From Onthophagus taurus (Eukaryota; Arthropoda; Insecta; Coleoptera; Scarabaeidae), in NCBI RefSeq assembly GCF_036711975.1, contig NC_091971.1, positions 27,535,501 through 27,599,500 on the forward strand: DNA of 64,000 bases, in the 5' to 3' direction. The notes below the pieces were generated by a model that ran no database searches, was not told where the DNA came from, and saw nothing but the letters and a program-made list of their open reading frames with translations. Shown in pieces: positions 1 to 11,338 of this stretch. Positions within the stretch are counted from its first letter, which is position 1; every line of letters begins with the position of its first letter. The translations under genes and the position numbers were made by a program.

Positions 1-588
1 AGTATGATTTTGAAATAGTTTATAAAGCAGGAAAAGAAATGGTCATTCCAGACATTTTAAGTCGAAAATTCATTCACAAATAATCAGCCGAAGTTATAAT
101 ATCTAATATGTCATTATTTAATAAAGGATTTTGTTCAATAAAGAAATCAAACAGATTCAAGAAAATTTAAAACAAGACATTTTGGAAAATGGGGAATTCA
201 AGGGATTTATTATACAAGAAGGTTTCTTAAAAAAGAAAATTGGACATAAAAATTGATTTGTTATTTCGGAAGATTATCTAAAAGAACCCTATAAGAAAAT
301 ACATGAATTTTATTGTCATATTGGAATCTGAAAAACTTAAAAGCTCGGTTATTAATTAGAGAAAAATTTTATTGTCTGAACGATATCAAAATTATTAAGA
401 AAATAATAAATTTCTGTCCACATGACAATTAACAAAAGAAAAGAATTTTCATTGCGAACCAGATTTCAAAAACATAATTCCTTCCAATAAACTCGATTTA
501 ATTACTATAGATTATTTAAGTAACCTACCGAGAACTTGACTTTTGCGTAGTACTTAACGACCGTCAAAACGATAGTTTTTTGTCAACA

Positions 589-635
589 GGACGTAAAAGT
601 CTTTTACGTCCAGGACGCAAAAGACTTTTACGTCC
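589..635. repeat. Twin palindromes
   Basis: Two 23-bp near-perfect palindromes lie almost head to tail at 589-611 and 613-635. Each has arms GGACGTAAAAG / CTTTTACGTCC, and the second has one base changed in the left arm. Each could fold into a hairpin, or the two could pair with each other. They sit inside the insertion that splits the integrase. Confidence 0.8.
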
Positions 636-902
636 AGCTACGACAATCAAAGAATTTGATACTATTAATTGTCATTGTTATGAGCAAATTATAAACACAA
701 AATAATCCACATTTAATTGTTTTATCATTTCATTTCACGTTTAAATGCAATTTTATAATAGTACATTTGTTCAATAAGTGAGGTTAAATCGATGTGACAT
801 TAAGTTTTTGATATAACATTAAATGAATTCTAAATGTCATTATACAGAATTTGGTCTTTTTATTAATTTATAACTTTATACGCAGTTTTCGAAAAAATGT
901 TG

Positions 903-1004
903 TTTGATACACGACAGCGAAATTGTTTTGCATTCTCGAACGATTTGCATTCGAAAACTTTCGTTCTCGAATGCAAAAGTGTCATTTCGCTATCTTGTAT
1001 CAAA
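903..1004. repeat. About 100-bp imperfect inverted-repeat hairpin
   Basis: The left arm begins TTTGATACACGACAGCGAAA at 903. The right arm ends at 1004 with the near reverse complement (ATTTCGCTATCTTGTATCAAA read on the + strand). A second pair of complementary blocks around TTTTGCATTCTCGAACGA continues the stem inward. The right arm abuts the point where integrase coding resumes, so the hairpin probably marks one end of the inserted element. Confidence 0.75.
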
Positions 1005-1171
1005 AATAACTATTGTAATACACGATATTTATACAAAATTCACTCAGTTAATACCAACCGAAGCATGTGATACAATTTCAACTTTAAACGGACTAAATAC
1101 TCTTATAATTAAATACGGAAAACCTAAAGCCATTTTATCCGATAATGCCACTTATTTCACCTATGCGAAGT

Positions 1172-1995
1172 TAGCCCCCAATTAGACAGGATTTTACATG
1201 TATAGTATTTTGATTATAATAAGAGAACCAGTCAACCGATTTCGATAAACAATGTCTCATACGAAAGCTCAATCCTTGGCCAATACGAAAGCGGAAATGC
1301 CCGATTCGAAATCTCTCTCGAATTCCGCTAAAACGCCAAAACAATGCGAAGGTAGTACACGAAAATAACACAAAAATGACCTTTTTTAAGTGGTGTCCGA
1401 TGATCAAGATCTATACGTCATTCGATTCGTCATAGTTTCTTCTATCTAAATCACAAAATGCCCGATTTCAATACTCTCCCGTTAACCTTGTACAGCCTTT
1501 CGCCTGGCTGAATTCGGTTGTCGAAATGCCGATTCGAAGTATTTAAGGACTTTGATTAAAACACAAAAAACGAATTAATCAAACACATCAATTAGCTCCT
1601 TAACTAATTGACCAATTTTAGTCATCAATATCTCGATCGAAAGTATGATCTACAATGAATGCGAAGGTGGAAATGCCCGGTTTCAAAATTTACTCATTAC
1701 CTGCGTACGGCTATTGAAATGACCCTGCGAATGGAACGACTAGAAGTCTAGCCCCCAATATAAAAAAATTAATTTAAACTAAATCGACTATAATTAGAGA
1801 ACGGTTTGACGGATTTGAACGGTTTATATTTCAATCGATAGCTTTCGCCTGACTGAATGCATTTGTCGAAATGCCCGAATCGAAATATTTAAGAATTTTG
1901 TTAAAAACACAAAAAACGAATTAATCAATTATCTCCATAATTAATTGACCAATTTTATTTTTCAAAATTGAAAGTATGATTCACAGTAAATACAA
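1172..1995. repeat. Degenerate direct repeats, period about 345 bp
   Basis: A block starting CTTTCGCCTG at 1497 recurs at 1842 and stays similar for about 160 bases (both contain AACACAAAAAACGAATTAAT). A block beginning AGCCCCCAAT at 1172 recurs at 1751. Several further copies of a GAAATGCCCGATTCGAAAT-like phrase are scattered through 1280-1880. This looks like a degraded tandem or satellite-like array, or a repetitive TE interior. No coding region was recognised. Confidence 0.55.
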
Positions 1996-2716
1996 AGCTT
2001 GATGTGTCCTACCTATACCTTTGCTAAATTATTGCATATATATCTTTGTCGTCTTGCTGATCCGACGTCGTGATGCATCCTCCAGAAACCTGGCGACATA
2101 TGATGAGATCATCATCTTGAACAAAGCACCAATCATTATTTTACAAATGTTAGTTTTGCAACAAGTTTTAATGCGCAAGGTGCTCTAGTAGTTACGATTC
2201 CGAACTTTGTTTATTGTCTCCGTTATTAGTTACTTGTTTTTTAGTTGTATTTTGTTATGTTTAAAGTTTTCTTCTCTTAGATAATATATTTAAGAATTTT
2301 TCTGTGACTTTGATTCTTCATTATTATTGTTAAGGGCATTAATTAGTTTTAAAGTTTTTAAGTGTCAAGTTTTATTATTATTTTTATATACATGGTGATT
2401 CAAAAAACCGCTGACCGACTTCTGGAGTAGATAATACATGAAAAATTAAGATGAATAGTCTTATATATAATAATGTATATAATATACATGGGATCGCAAA
2501 TGCTTCTTTGGCGAGATATAGCGGATCAAACTTTCTTTAAAATTAAACATTATCTGCAATAAAAAGCACTTTTATAAAAATATTATCTACGCCATTGTTC
2601 TCTACGCGTGTAAAGTGATCAATTATCTATTAATTGGTCTCTTACAAAACTTTGATCAAAGCAATAGTTTTGTATAATCATTTCTTTAAGTTTGTTTTGG
2701 ATAAGAGGCTTTAATT
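1996..2716. other. AT-rich spacer, no gene seen
   Basis: No coding region was recognised. Near 2391 there is a CATGGTGATTCAAAAAACCG phrase resembling the outer end of some mariner-like elements (compare ACAGGGTGATTC), but I found no matching inverted end, so it is only a possible relic. Confidence 0.4.
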
Positions 2717-3960
2717 ATGCCAAATATCGTGCACAATTATGCAAATCTAGTGGTATTTTTTCGAAATGTACATTCGTATAGTTTAGAGGATGTCCAAAAA
2801 TTGCATCATAGTAGTGATGTGATCATTGAAGCCGCTAAATTTCTGTATAATACGGAAGACTATGAAAAAAGACGCAATATAGTTAGAGCTATAAGTCATC
2901 ATAATTTTGTTGAACAATTTCAACAATACACATTACTAAATTCTAATATAGAACAACCTGCTGGCAATTCAATACTAATAAGTAATTTGATTCAATACTA
3001 ATAAGTCTTCCAACAAATAAGAGACATAAGATTCCACTACCTATCGGTGCACGTAATGTTTTCACATGTAATGAAAAGCTGAGCAAATTAACAAAAGATT
3101 GCACTATGTTGGAAGGCTGTTTTAATACTTCATCACAAGTAGTTGACCTTTATTTAAATTAAAAATCCAAATATGATTCATGAAAATTCAATTTAATTAC
3201 TAAAGAGAAGTTTAATAATGTAGTAAACACATCCTGCACACTAACGATTAAACGAACGAAAGTTTTTCAAAATAAAATAGTAATTCACTGTTATTGCGCA
3301 TATCCCGAATGCAAAGCATTTAAATTTATATGTGATATAAAACAAAACATTAGTAGGCGAACACCTCAAAAAAATGACAACTATTAATTATTATAAGATG
3401 CAACAAATTAAAGAGCAAAGTAGTACGCTCTTAGTTGCCAGAAACTACGACAAAATAAAGTCGGATACTGTTCTTAGAAAAATAAAAGAAGAGCGTATTG
3501 CAGCGCGTGACCGATGAAAAGATGATTATATAGACATGTATTTAATGGCTCAAGATCATCCCGAGACATCAGTGTTTTACAACACCCTTTTATGGTAGTT
3601 ATACAAAGTATAGAACAGATATTATGTCTGAAAACATGTGTCGCTGCTCAATTACCACCGCTGTATATAGACACTACTGGGAGCGTTGTTAGACAAATAA
3701 ATGGTAAACAAGTTTTATACTACTGCGACGTTATAAATTTGAATAATAATAGAATACTCCCGATACTAGAAATGTTATCAATGCGGGATGATCAAACCAC
3801 AATAACCATGTAGTAGATGATTATCAAAAAAATTTGTGAAGAACATTTCAAGCGACCTGCGTTCTCCGAAGTAACCACTGATCATAGTTTTGCGTTAATT
3901 AATGCTGTTTCAATGGGTTTCAATAGATCTTTCTGAAATTTTGCATATCAACATAATTTC
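2717..3960 (+). pseudogene. Unclassified insect TE protein relic (DDE-like segments)
   Basis: Open stretches in different frames look like parts of one protein: 2717-2998 (begins MPNIVHNYANLVVFFRNVHS), about 3385-3520, 3592-3813 (contains LYIDTTGSVVRQINGKQVLY) and about 3820-3925 (contains SEVTTDHSFALINAVSMGFN). Spacing of an ID-T-GS-VR strand and a later V-TD-S-ALINA strand resembles the first and second acidic strands of a DDE transposase core, as in a poorly classified protein family common in insect repeats. Frameshifts and stops separate all pieces. I do not recognise the superfamily with confidence (MULE/Kolobok-like is possible), and no termini were found. Confidence 0.4.
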
Positions 3961-4377
3961 ACATTTTGAACAACTTTTCTTAATAAAATTTTTCAGTATC
4001 ATGAACAAAAAGGTTACTTTACCTGAACTAAAAATAGTTTTCTCTTCACTATCAAGGCCGAGTTGATTTTCAAATTATGAAAATATACTTAAAATTCTCT
4101 CCGCACCAAGCAGGGCATAATTCCTCAGCCTTAAGATAAAATTCAAAAATTTTTAAGTCATTATATCTCTAGTAACATCTATCCTGGGACACACTGTATA
4201 ATAAAGTAATCTAATATAGCGGTGTTGATTTATTGAGAACAATATAACGTTACATAGCGCTGCGGCTACAGAATCTGTAAAAAAAGGAGAAGCTATTTAA
4301 AAAAAAAAAACCTAACCTAAACAGAACAAAGAAATTTCTAGAAAACGACTTTTGTGTCTAATAAATACAGGGTGTTT
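3961..4377. other. Intergenic, possible old transposon end
   Basis: AT-rich sequence without coding signal. TCCTGGGACACACTGTATA near 4180-4200 looks like a Tc1/mariner-type terminus next to a TA, but no partner terminus was found upstream. Confidence 0.35.
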
Positions 4378-6133
4378 TATAACATACGGAGCAGATTAAA
4401 AGAGCAAGTACTAGGGGCCAAACTGAAGATATTTTCTTAATAAAGTTTTTTTTTTTTTTTTTTTAAAGCACCAATAATAAAATCTTAGTAATATGGCAGT
4501 TACGGCTATTTAAAAATTTGTTAAATCACTCAAAAACTGGTGTTTGTTTTTTGAGAACCACTGATACCATGTTTTTATTGCTGTCAACTTGTTGACTTGG
4601 TTACCTAGCAACGGACATGTCATTTAATTTTAATAATCAATGTCATTTAACGTCAAAATTAGAATTTTTACTAATCAAAAAATACAATGGTAATGTACAG
4701 TAACGAAGAATATTAGAGATATGCTTATTATTTATGGAGCTGCTGGAGAAAACGCTGCACACGCAAGACGTCTGTATTTAGAACGATATCCAAATCGACA
4801 GATCCCTTCTGAAAACACTTTTCTTCGGTTAATCCAGCGGGGAAGAGAGACAGGAAATTTGCGACCTAAGAAAGGTCTTGGTGGCGGTAGACTAAACAGA
4901 CATGGAGTGAATGTGGAAGAAGAAATTCTAGAAATTGTGAAAGCGGATCGAAGCACGAGTACTCGTCAAATTTCTCACCAACTTGAGGTATCCCAGAATT
5001 TTGTTTGGCGTACGTTGAAAAGTAACGGTTTACACCCCTATCATTTTCAAAAAGTGCAAGGACTGACTCCTGCTGACTATCCTTTGCGGTTGCAATTTTG
5101 CGAGTGGCTACTAAATCGTACCAACAGAGAAGCAGATTTTGCGGACAGTATACTGGTAACGGATGAATGCTGTTTTACCAGAAATGGTGTTCTAAATGTT
5201 CACAATTCCCATGTGTGGTCGGACGAAAATCCACACGTTATTCGTCAAGGCTCTTTTCAACAACGATTCAGAGTGAATCTATGGGCGGGAATTGTGAACA
5301 ATACGTTAATAGGACCTTTCGAATTACCAGGAACTCTTAATGGAACTTCTTATTTACAGTTTTTACAAGAAAATCTGCCAGTACTCCTGGAAGATATTCT
5401 GGTACTTATGCGACGTGAGATGTGGTTTATGCACGACGGTTGTCCTGCACATTTTAGTCGTAATGTACGAGATTTCCTTGATAATGCTTTTCGGCAAAAA
5501 TGGATTGGTCGAGGTGGACCTATTCCATGGCCACCACGTAGTCCCGATCTTAACCCATTGGACTTTTTTTATGGGGATTCATGAAGGATAGAGTATATGC
5601 CACCGAGGTTAATACAATCGACGAACTACGACATCGCATCACTGCCGCTACAGAGGACATACGTCCACGATTTCCACGATTATCGTTAAATTGGCTTCGT
5701 CGTGCGCAGTTGTGCGTCGAAATGCAAGGACAGCACTTTGAACATATGTTATAAAGAGATTATTATTATTATTATTATTATTATGTTATTTTCTTGTTTT
5801 AGAGATTTTGTAATTTTGCATTTAAAACATTATTATCCGTTTCATAAATTAACACCTATTATTTCTTTTCATAAATTAAGTATTAAAACTAAACAATTAA
5901 ATTGTCTACTTTGACAGCTCCTTCAAAAATGAGGATGGCGTTGACAAGTATTTTAATTGTTCTTTAGTGAATATCAGCGGTTCTCAAAAGTTGACGCTAA
6001 CTTATTTAAAAAATTAACATGCGATATCTATGTAACTATTAAGATTTTAACAAAACATTATTAAGAAAATCTCTTCAGTTTGACCTCAAGTACCTACCCA
6101 TTTAGTCTCCTCCGTATGTTATAAATCACCCTG
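4378..6133 (+). mobile_element. Tc1/mariner element, DD41D type
   Basis: The element is flanked by TA on both sides (4376-4377 and 6134-6135). Its ends are inverted: CAGGGTGTTTTATAACATAC at the left and the near reverse complement at the right (GTATGTTATAAATCACCCTG). Similarity continues inward for about 75 bases, including the TTCTTAATAA stretch. At 1756 bp it encodes one transposase, which is broken. Structure and TA duplication are typical of the IS630-Tc1-mariner superfamily. Confidence 0.9.
4687..5754 (+). pseudogene. DD41D Tc1/mariner transposase (DUF4817-type N-terminus)
   Basis: The DDE transposase would cut and paste its own element at TA sites. The N-terminus starting about 4687 (MVMYSNEEY) meets a stop at about 4714 and continues one frame over at 4721 (MLIIYGAAGENAAHARRLYL), the helix-turn-helix type often annotated as DUF4817 in insects. 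The catalytic core follows: TDECCF (first D), MHDGCPAHF (second D) and SPDLNPLDFF (third acidic residue, D). I count about 41 residues between the second and third acidic positions, which places it in the DD41D (rosa-like) group rather than DD34D mariner. A second frameshift near 5570 moves the C-terminus (ends QGQHFEHML, stop at 5752-5754) to another frame. With at least two frameshifts it is inactive. Confidence 0.8.
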
Positions 6134-6179
6134 TATAATGTGATGCCAAAATTCCCGGGATTGTAATCCCTAATCCATC

Positions 6180-7262
6180 CATTCATCATGGAATACATTA
6201 TGAATCTCATTTGCGCGAGCTACCACTACCATCCAGGTGGGCCGCGAATGCACAAGGCAACTGAAGATAAACCGTGGAGTTAAACAAGGTGATCCACTAA
6301 GCCCGTTCCTTTTTAACATCGTGATGGATGAGTTGCTGGACTCCATCAATTCCGGTCGCCTTCGCCGACGACCAAATCATCCTTGAAGACCGCGAGATTG
6401 ACATGTCACGACGACGTCGTTCAGTTCCTCCGTCGTCGTGGAATGGTAATAAACGCCTCAAAAAGCGCCGCTATCTCTGCCACAACCATACAAGGCAAGA
6501 GCATAACACGAAGCAAAGCCAACCTCCGTTTATGCGGCGAAGCCATTCCAGCGGTCAGCGGTCTGTCGTCTCTATAGTATCTGGGTCATCAGGTCAACTA
6601 CTCAGCCATCTTGAAGCCCTCCCTGTTCAATCTCCGTCAATAGCTGGAACGTTTAGAACGAGCACCACTAAAGCCACAGCAGAAATACCATCTTCTGCGA
6701 GATCACCTTATACTAAAACTTCAGACAGTGCAAACAACAGGTCAGACTTTTCGGGAAGCTGATTAAATGGTCAAGAGAACCAAAAGGATTTTCCACCTGC
6801 ACACGACCGTTGGGGACCAGTACATCCACGCCTCCGTCAGAGACGGAGGATTGGGGATCCCTTAACTGCGGTACCATATCATTAACACCTTATGGTGAAG
6901 ACTTCAGAACCTGTCGCTGTCCGGTGATGAAGTGACCAAGCCCGTTCTCTGCAATATGCCCACCAACACTGCTGATAGAATATCTGCCCGATGCTGGGGA
7001 TAACATGGCGTACTGGCGTGAACAGGTTAGCGTCCGACCGTTCAGCACTGGTCTCGAGTGTGTCATCGCCGATCCAGCGAGCAGATGCTGGCTACACCAA
7101 ACTCCAGGAGGCTGGACCGGTCGAGATTTCTTTCGTGCAGTCCAGCTTCGCACGGGGAGTTTATCAACACAGGCCATTCCATCCAATCGGCCCGAGCTTC
7201 GGCGATGTCGAGCCGGTTGTCACCACGAAGAATCCATCTGTCAAGTCTTGCAGGCGTGCCAG
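6180..7262 (+). pseudogene. R2-like non-LTR retrotransposon ORF remnant
   Basis: Two reverse-transcriptase blocks are legible: GVKQGDPLSPFLFNIVMDEL near 6275-6335 and AFADDQIILED near 6360-6390 (the ADD catalytic motif). Further on come RIFHLHTTVGDQYIHASVRD and GGLGIP (about 6785-6860), which resemble R2/R4-type sequence after the RT. Near 7120-7255 AVQLRTGSLSTQAIPSN and then CRAGCHHEES...CQVLQAC resemble the R2 Cys-His region ahead of the restriction-like endonuclease. Several frames are used, so it is dead. Its higher GC content contrasts with the neighbours. It ends abruptly against the next element at about 7270. Confidence 0.65.
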
Positions 7263-7281
7263 ATTAATATATTAACGGAAA

Positions 7282-8307
7282 ATGGATGATTTACGACAGC
7301 CCTCAAAATTGTGTCTTAGTGGTGATATGGGTGAAAATTTTAATAAATGGCGATAGCAGTTTGAAATTTATATGATAGCGTCCAATGTGGATGGTAATAA
7401 AGATATTTCTGGAACAACAAAGGTAGCAATACTATTACACATGATTTGTGCGGAGTCTCTGGAAATTTATAACACTCTGGATGTTACAAAAGAGGACAAA
7501 GAAGATTACAAAAAGGTACTGGATAAATTTCAGTATTATTTTATTCCAACATCAAACGAGTCGGTTAACAGACATTTGTTCTTCACAAGACAACAGAATG
7601 AAGGAGAGACGATTGATAGTTATGTCACAGAGTTGAGAAAACTAAGTAAACCATGCGATTTTGGAGACCTAAGAGACAGTTTAAGTAAAGATAGAATAAT
7701 ATGTGGAGTCAGAGATAAAAAAATGACGGAGAGACTTTTAAGGGAGCCACAATTGGATTTGAATAAATGTATAGACATATGTAAGGCAGCTGAAATTGCT
7801 GGGATACGCATGAAACAAATAATGTTAGTGTACAAGTTATTAAAAAAAATAAAGAAGATAAGAACAAGATTTATCATAAAAATTAACGAAAAGGTGTGTG
7901 GTAAGTGTGGTCTTACACATGAATACCGAAATTGTCCAGCATATAAGAAAATGTGTAATAAATGTAAAAAGTATGGACATTATGCGAAGATGTGCCGTAA
8001 TCGAAAGTTAAATACAGTAGAAATCGAGGAAAATAAAGAGAACAAAGGAGAAAACCTTTTTGTGGGAACAATTTATTATGTGGATACCATTTTGGAAAAG
8101 GACGAATGGTACAAAATAGTTGAATTACAAATCGATACGGGAGCTCAGGTCAATGTTTTAAATTTGGAAGTGGATAAGAAGATTAATGTGAAAATTAAGA
8201 ATTCAAATATTAATTTGAAGAACTACAATGGATCTAAAATTAAGGTTTGTGGACAAGCTACTGTAAAATGTAAAATAAATAATATTGAAGAGAATGTGGA
8301 GTTTTAA
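7282..8307 (+). pseudogene. Gypsy gag-protease
   Basis: Gag starts at the ATG at 7282 (MDDLRQPSKLCLSGDMGENF). A TAG at 7354-7356 replaces what is usually a glutamine codon, and the frame then runs open to 8305. Around residues 205-245 there are two zinc knuckles: CGKCGLTHEYRNC and CNKCKKYGHYAKMC. The aspartic protease follows with a DTGAQVNVLN active-site motif, and after the stop at 8305-8307 the sequence reads on in similar style (APCILGYPTIKTF). Layout and motifs match insect gypsy elements in which gag and protease share a frame. Apart from the single nonsense codon and the stop it is fairly well preserved. Confidence 0.75.
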
Positions 8308-8380
8308 ATAGTTAATTTTCAAGCACCATGCATACTGGGTTATCCTACGATAAAAACCTTTAAGTTAATAAAGTATTTGA

Positions 8381-9680
8381 GTGAGATACAAAATGGAAAT
8401 GATTATTGACGAATATAAACATTTGTTTCATGGCATTGGAAAGATGGAATATACTTATGATATCAAGCTGAAGAAAGAGGCAATACCAATTATAGAAAAC
8501 CCTACGAAGATACCCATCGCTCTTGAAGAACAAATAAAACAAGAATTGGATAAAATGGAACAAATGGAAGTGATTCGACCAGTGACTGAACCGACTGAAT
8601 GGGTTAGTTCCATGGTGGTGGTGAAGAAGGCAGATTAATCGTTGAGAATTTGCTTGGACCCAAGAAACTTAAACAAAGAAATTATTCGAGAACGTTACCA
8701 ATTGCCAACGTTTGAAGAGTTGACATCAAAAATGAAGGGTGCATGAAGGGTTTCTATTTTGGATGGAAATAAAGGTTTCTATCAAATACCGTTATCCAAG
8801 AAGAGTGAATTATTAACTACTTTTAATGCTGGGAAGTGGGGTCGATATTGTTATAAACGCATTCCTTATGGTTCCAGAGGTATTCCACAGAACATTTAAG
8901 AATGTGTTTCATGGACTTTCTGGTGTCGAGGTCTATATCGATGATATTATTGTTTGGGGTGAGACCGAAGAACAACACAATGAGAGATTGGTACAGGCAT
9001 TGGAACGTGCTAAAAATTCAAAGGTTAGATTTAACAAAAATAAATGTAAATTAGGGCTTAGAGAAGTTAAGTATGTAGGTCATGTATTAACTAAAGAGGG
9101 TCTTAAACCTGATGTTGAAAGAGTAAAAGCAAATGTAGAAATGAAAAAACCATCTTGTAAAAAGGAATTGCAAATATTTTTGGGTATTGTTACATATGTA
9201 AGTAAATTTGTACCGAATTTGTCAACAGTTTAAGACAGTTGCTTAAAAATGATGTAGAATTTATATGGAGTCATGAGCATGATGCAGAATTTTTGCATTT
9301 GAAAGAATTGTTAAGTAATAATCCAATTTTGAGATATTTTGATACAAATAAGCCTATTACTTTATCTGTGGATAATAGCAGTACAGGTTTGGGAGCTGTG
9401 TTGCTACAAGATAAGCTACCTGTGGCTTATGCATCGAAATCTTTAACCGATCATCCGATCAGCGAAATCATGGGCTCAGATAGAGAAGGAATTGTTAGCA
9501 GTGGTTTTTGCATGCGAGAAGTTTCACCAATATATTTACGGTAAGAAAGTAACAATAGAAAATGATCACAAACCGTTAGATCATATTTTAACTTAGACTA
9601 CGGTTACAATCATACGACTTCGAAATTAAATATAAACCTGGAAAAGAATTACTAATAGCTGATGGTTTATCAAGGAACTA
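8381..9680 (+). pseudogene. Gypsy reverse transcriptase and RNase H
   Basis: The RT copies element RNA into DNA. Recognisable blocks are EVIRPVTEPTEWVSSMVVV (about 8565-8625), LRICLDPRNLNKEI (8642-8683), the catalytic VEVYIDDIIVWGE (8926-8965, YIDD box), KCKLGLREVKYVGHVLTKEG, and FLGIVTYVSKFVPNLS. RNase H then shows ITLSVDNSSTGLGAVLLQ and PVAYASKSLTD (about 9355-9455) and ends near KPGKELLIADGLS (about 9640-9675). At least five frame changes or stops break it (for example 8636-8638, about 8745, about 8880, 9231-9233 and 9541-9543). Confidence 0.75.
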
Positions 9681-9738
9681 TATAAATGAAACTAGTTCTT
9701 CAGTTGATGTTGATAAAGAAATTTATGTACATCTGTGT

Positions 9739-11035
9739 TTGATTGAGAAAAATATGTCTTTTACAAATGATAAGCTTAAACTATTTAAAGCTGAAACATT
9801 GATAGATCCAGAATTATCTCTACTTATAGATTATGTACAAAAAGGATGGCCTAAATACGAAGTAGTACCTAATAACATCAAGTTTTACTATTCAATTCGG
9901 GACGAAATATTCTTTGCAAATGATTTGTTGTTTCGAAATGATACAGTTATTGTTCTAAAGAGCTTAAGGCCTGATATGTTAAAATTAATACATCTAAATC
10001 ATCTTGGGTATGAAAAGTGCAAGAATAAAGCTAAGAGAGTTTTATATTGGCCACATATGTTTAAGGAGCTGGCTGACATAATTAAAAATTGTTTAGTTTC
10101 TTTAAAAAATCAGAAAAGTCATTGTAAAGAAACTCTTATGCTTAGAGGTGTACCTAAGAAACCGTGGGAGGTTCTTGGGACTGATTTATTTTATTTTAAA
10201 AGAACTACATTCCTTATAATTGTTGACTACTTTAGTAAATTTGTGGAATTTCAACCATTGACCGGGGAAGACACTGAAAGTGTGATAATAGCTCTAAAAT
10301 CTATTTTTGCTCGCTTTGGAATCCCGAGAATTTTATACAGTGACAATGGTCCACAGTACAACAATTACAAATTTAAATATTTTTGTAAGAAATGGAAGTT
10401 TGACCATAAAACTTCTAGTCCGCATTACCCACAAACCAACGGTTTGGTTGAACGATACATACAGACGATCAAAAAATGTTAAAGAAGACAGAAGAGAGTG
10501 GCCTATTGATGGGGATATTAACAAGTCGCCAGCTGAGATAATGTTTGGAAGAAACATAAATGCTCTCTTTCCAATCTTAGAAAATTTTAGAGTGAACAAG
10601 AGATATGATGAGGACAAGATAAAACTTCAAAAGGCACAGAACGCTTATAAGTACTATCATGATCGCAGGAATAATGTGTATTTGCCTGATTATTCTAAAG
10701 GAGAGATAGTATACGTTAAAGACAATAATCACAACATGATACCAGCTAAAATTATTGATAAGGCAGATAGACCTAGATGTTATCAAGTAGAATTGCCAAC
10801 AGGACACATAGTGGAACGAAACAAATTTAATTTGTATAAAGCATCTACTGAAGAGACTCTGCCGAATTGTAAAGAGCCTGAAGATTTTGAAATAACACTA
10901 AATAGTGACAAATTACCAGATATGAAATCTAAGAATGAAGAATGTGAATCGAGTCCAATTAACCCTAATCCGATTAGTTCGAGATCCGGACGCATCCTTC
11001 GTAAGCCTGCATATTTATCAGATTATGTATCTTAA
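9739..11035 (+). pseudogene. Gypsy integrase
   Basis: The integrase inserts the cDNA into the genome. The zinc-binding part contains HLNHLGYEKCKNKAKRVLYW, but its cysteine pair is degraded (NCLVSLKNQKSHC). The core has GTDLFYF (first D), YSDNGPQYNN (second D) and NGLVERYIQ (E), with normal spacing. At 10480 the frame is lost, and the C-terminal part continues in another frame from about 10478 to 11035 (SPAEIMFGRNINALFP, then a basic region ending SGRILRKPAYLSDYVS). Some core sequence appears deleted at the junction. The last stop lies 24 bases before the putative 3' LTR. Confidence 0.75.
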
Positions 11036-11059
11036 TCGTTTGTTAATAAAAAAGAGGGA

Positions 11060-11338
11060 TGTCAGGTGTTAGTTGTAGGAGGTCGCGCCACCTATGCGTG
11101 GGCTTTAGAAATAGAATAGACAACCGTTAAGTATCGCATGAACTACGTCGTATAAAGTTAGTTTGATTTAGTTAGTAATAAAGCTTGTAGATAGTATTAG
11201 TTTAATATGTCTGCTGTACAATTCAAATAGCCACGTCGAAAAAGAAAGTCTGTTCTTCTAAGGGATGTAACTCTATAATTATAACCTTAAATCGAAACGT
11301 CTTGTGAGCGTTGTCATGAATCTGTTAGTGTTTTCACA
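11060..11338 (+). repeat. Probable 3' LTR of the gypsy element
   Basis: It follows a polypurine run immediately after the integrase, begins TGTCAGGTGTTAG, contains an AATAAA-type signal near 11180, and could end at TTTTCACA (11338). The start is well placed; the end is a guess from the terminal CA because no second LTR is present for comparison. Confidence 0.45.

Larger units (their letters stand above)
531..1004. mobile_element. Insertion splitting the gypsy integrase core, class unknown
   Basis: Integrase coding similarity stops near 530 and resumes at about 1005, so roughly 470 bases are foreign. The segment carries two adjacent palindromes (589-635) and ends in a long imperfect hairpin (903-1004). 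A terminal hairpin recalls Helitron ends, but there is no CTRR terminus, and I found no clear terminal inverted repeat or target-site duplication. The boundaries are approximate. Confidence 0.45.
3..1165 (+). pseudogene. Decayed Ty3/gypsy pol remnant (RNase H end and integrase)
   Basis: The first 80 bases read as the end of a gypsy RNase H domain (YDFEIVYKAGKEMVIPDILS, then a stop at about 81-83), the usual connection to the integrase. Stop-ridden integrase zinc-binding sequence follows (FYCHIGI near 310-330). The catalytic core starts at about 495 (LDLITIDYLSNLPRT), is broken by an insertion, and resumes at about 1005-1165 with DIYTKFTQLIPTEACDTIST and, further on, YGKPKAILSDN, the segment around the second catalytic aspartate. 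No reading frame is intact and no LTR is visible, so this is an old fragment whose 5' part lies left of the window. The family assignment is firm; the exact subfamily is not. Confidence 0.75.
7282..11338 (+). mobile_element. Ty3/gypsy retrotransposon, 5' truncated, with probable 3' LTR
   Basis: Gag, protease, RT, RNase H and integrase follow in gypsy order, then a polypurine tract (AAAAAAGAGGGA just before 11060) and a sequence beginning TGTCAGGTGTTAG that is taken as the 3' LTR. No 5' LTR precedes the gag: R2-like sequence comes to within about 20 bases of the gag start. The left part of the element was therefore lost or replaced. Multiple stops and frameshifts make it non-autonomous. Confidence 0.8.

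Noticed and set aside
904-1020. N-terminal part of an open frame continuous with the integrase fragment.
   Set aside because: It is the translation of the hairpin arms of the inserted element, not integrase sequence.
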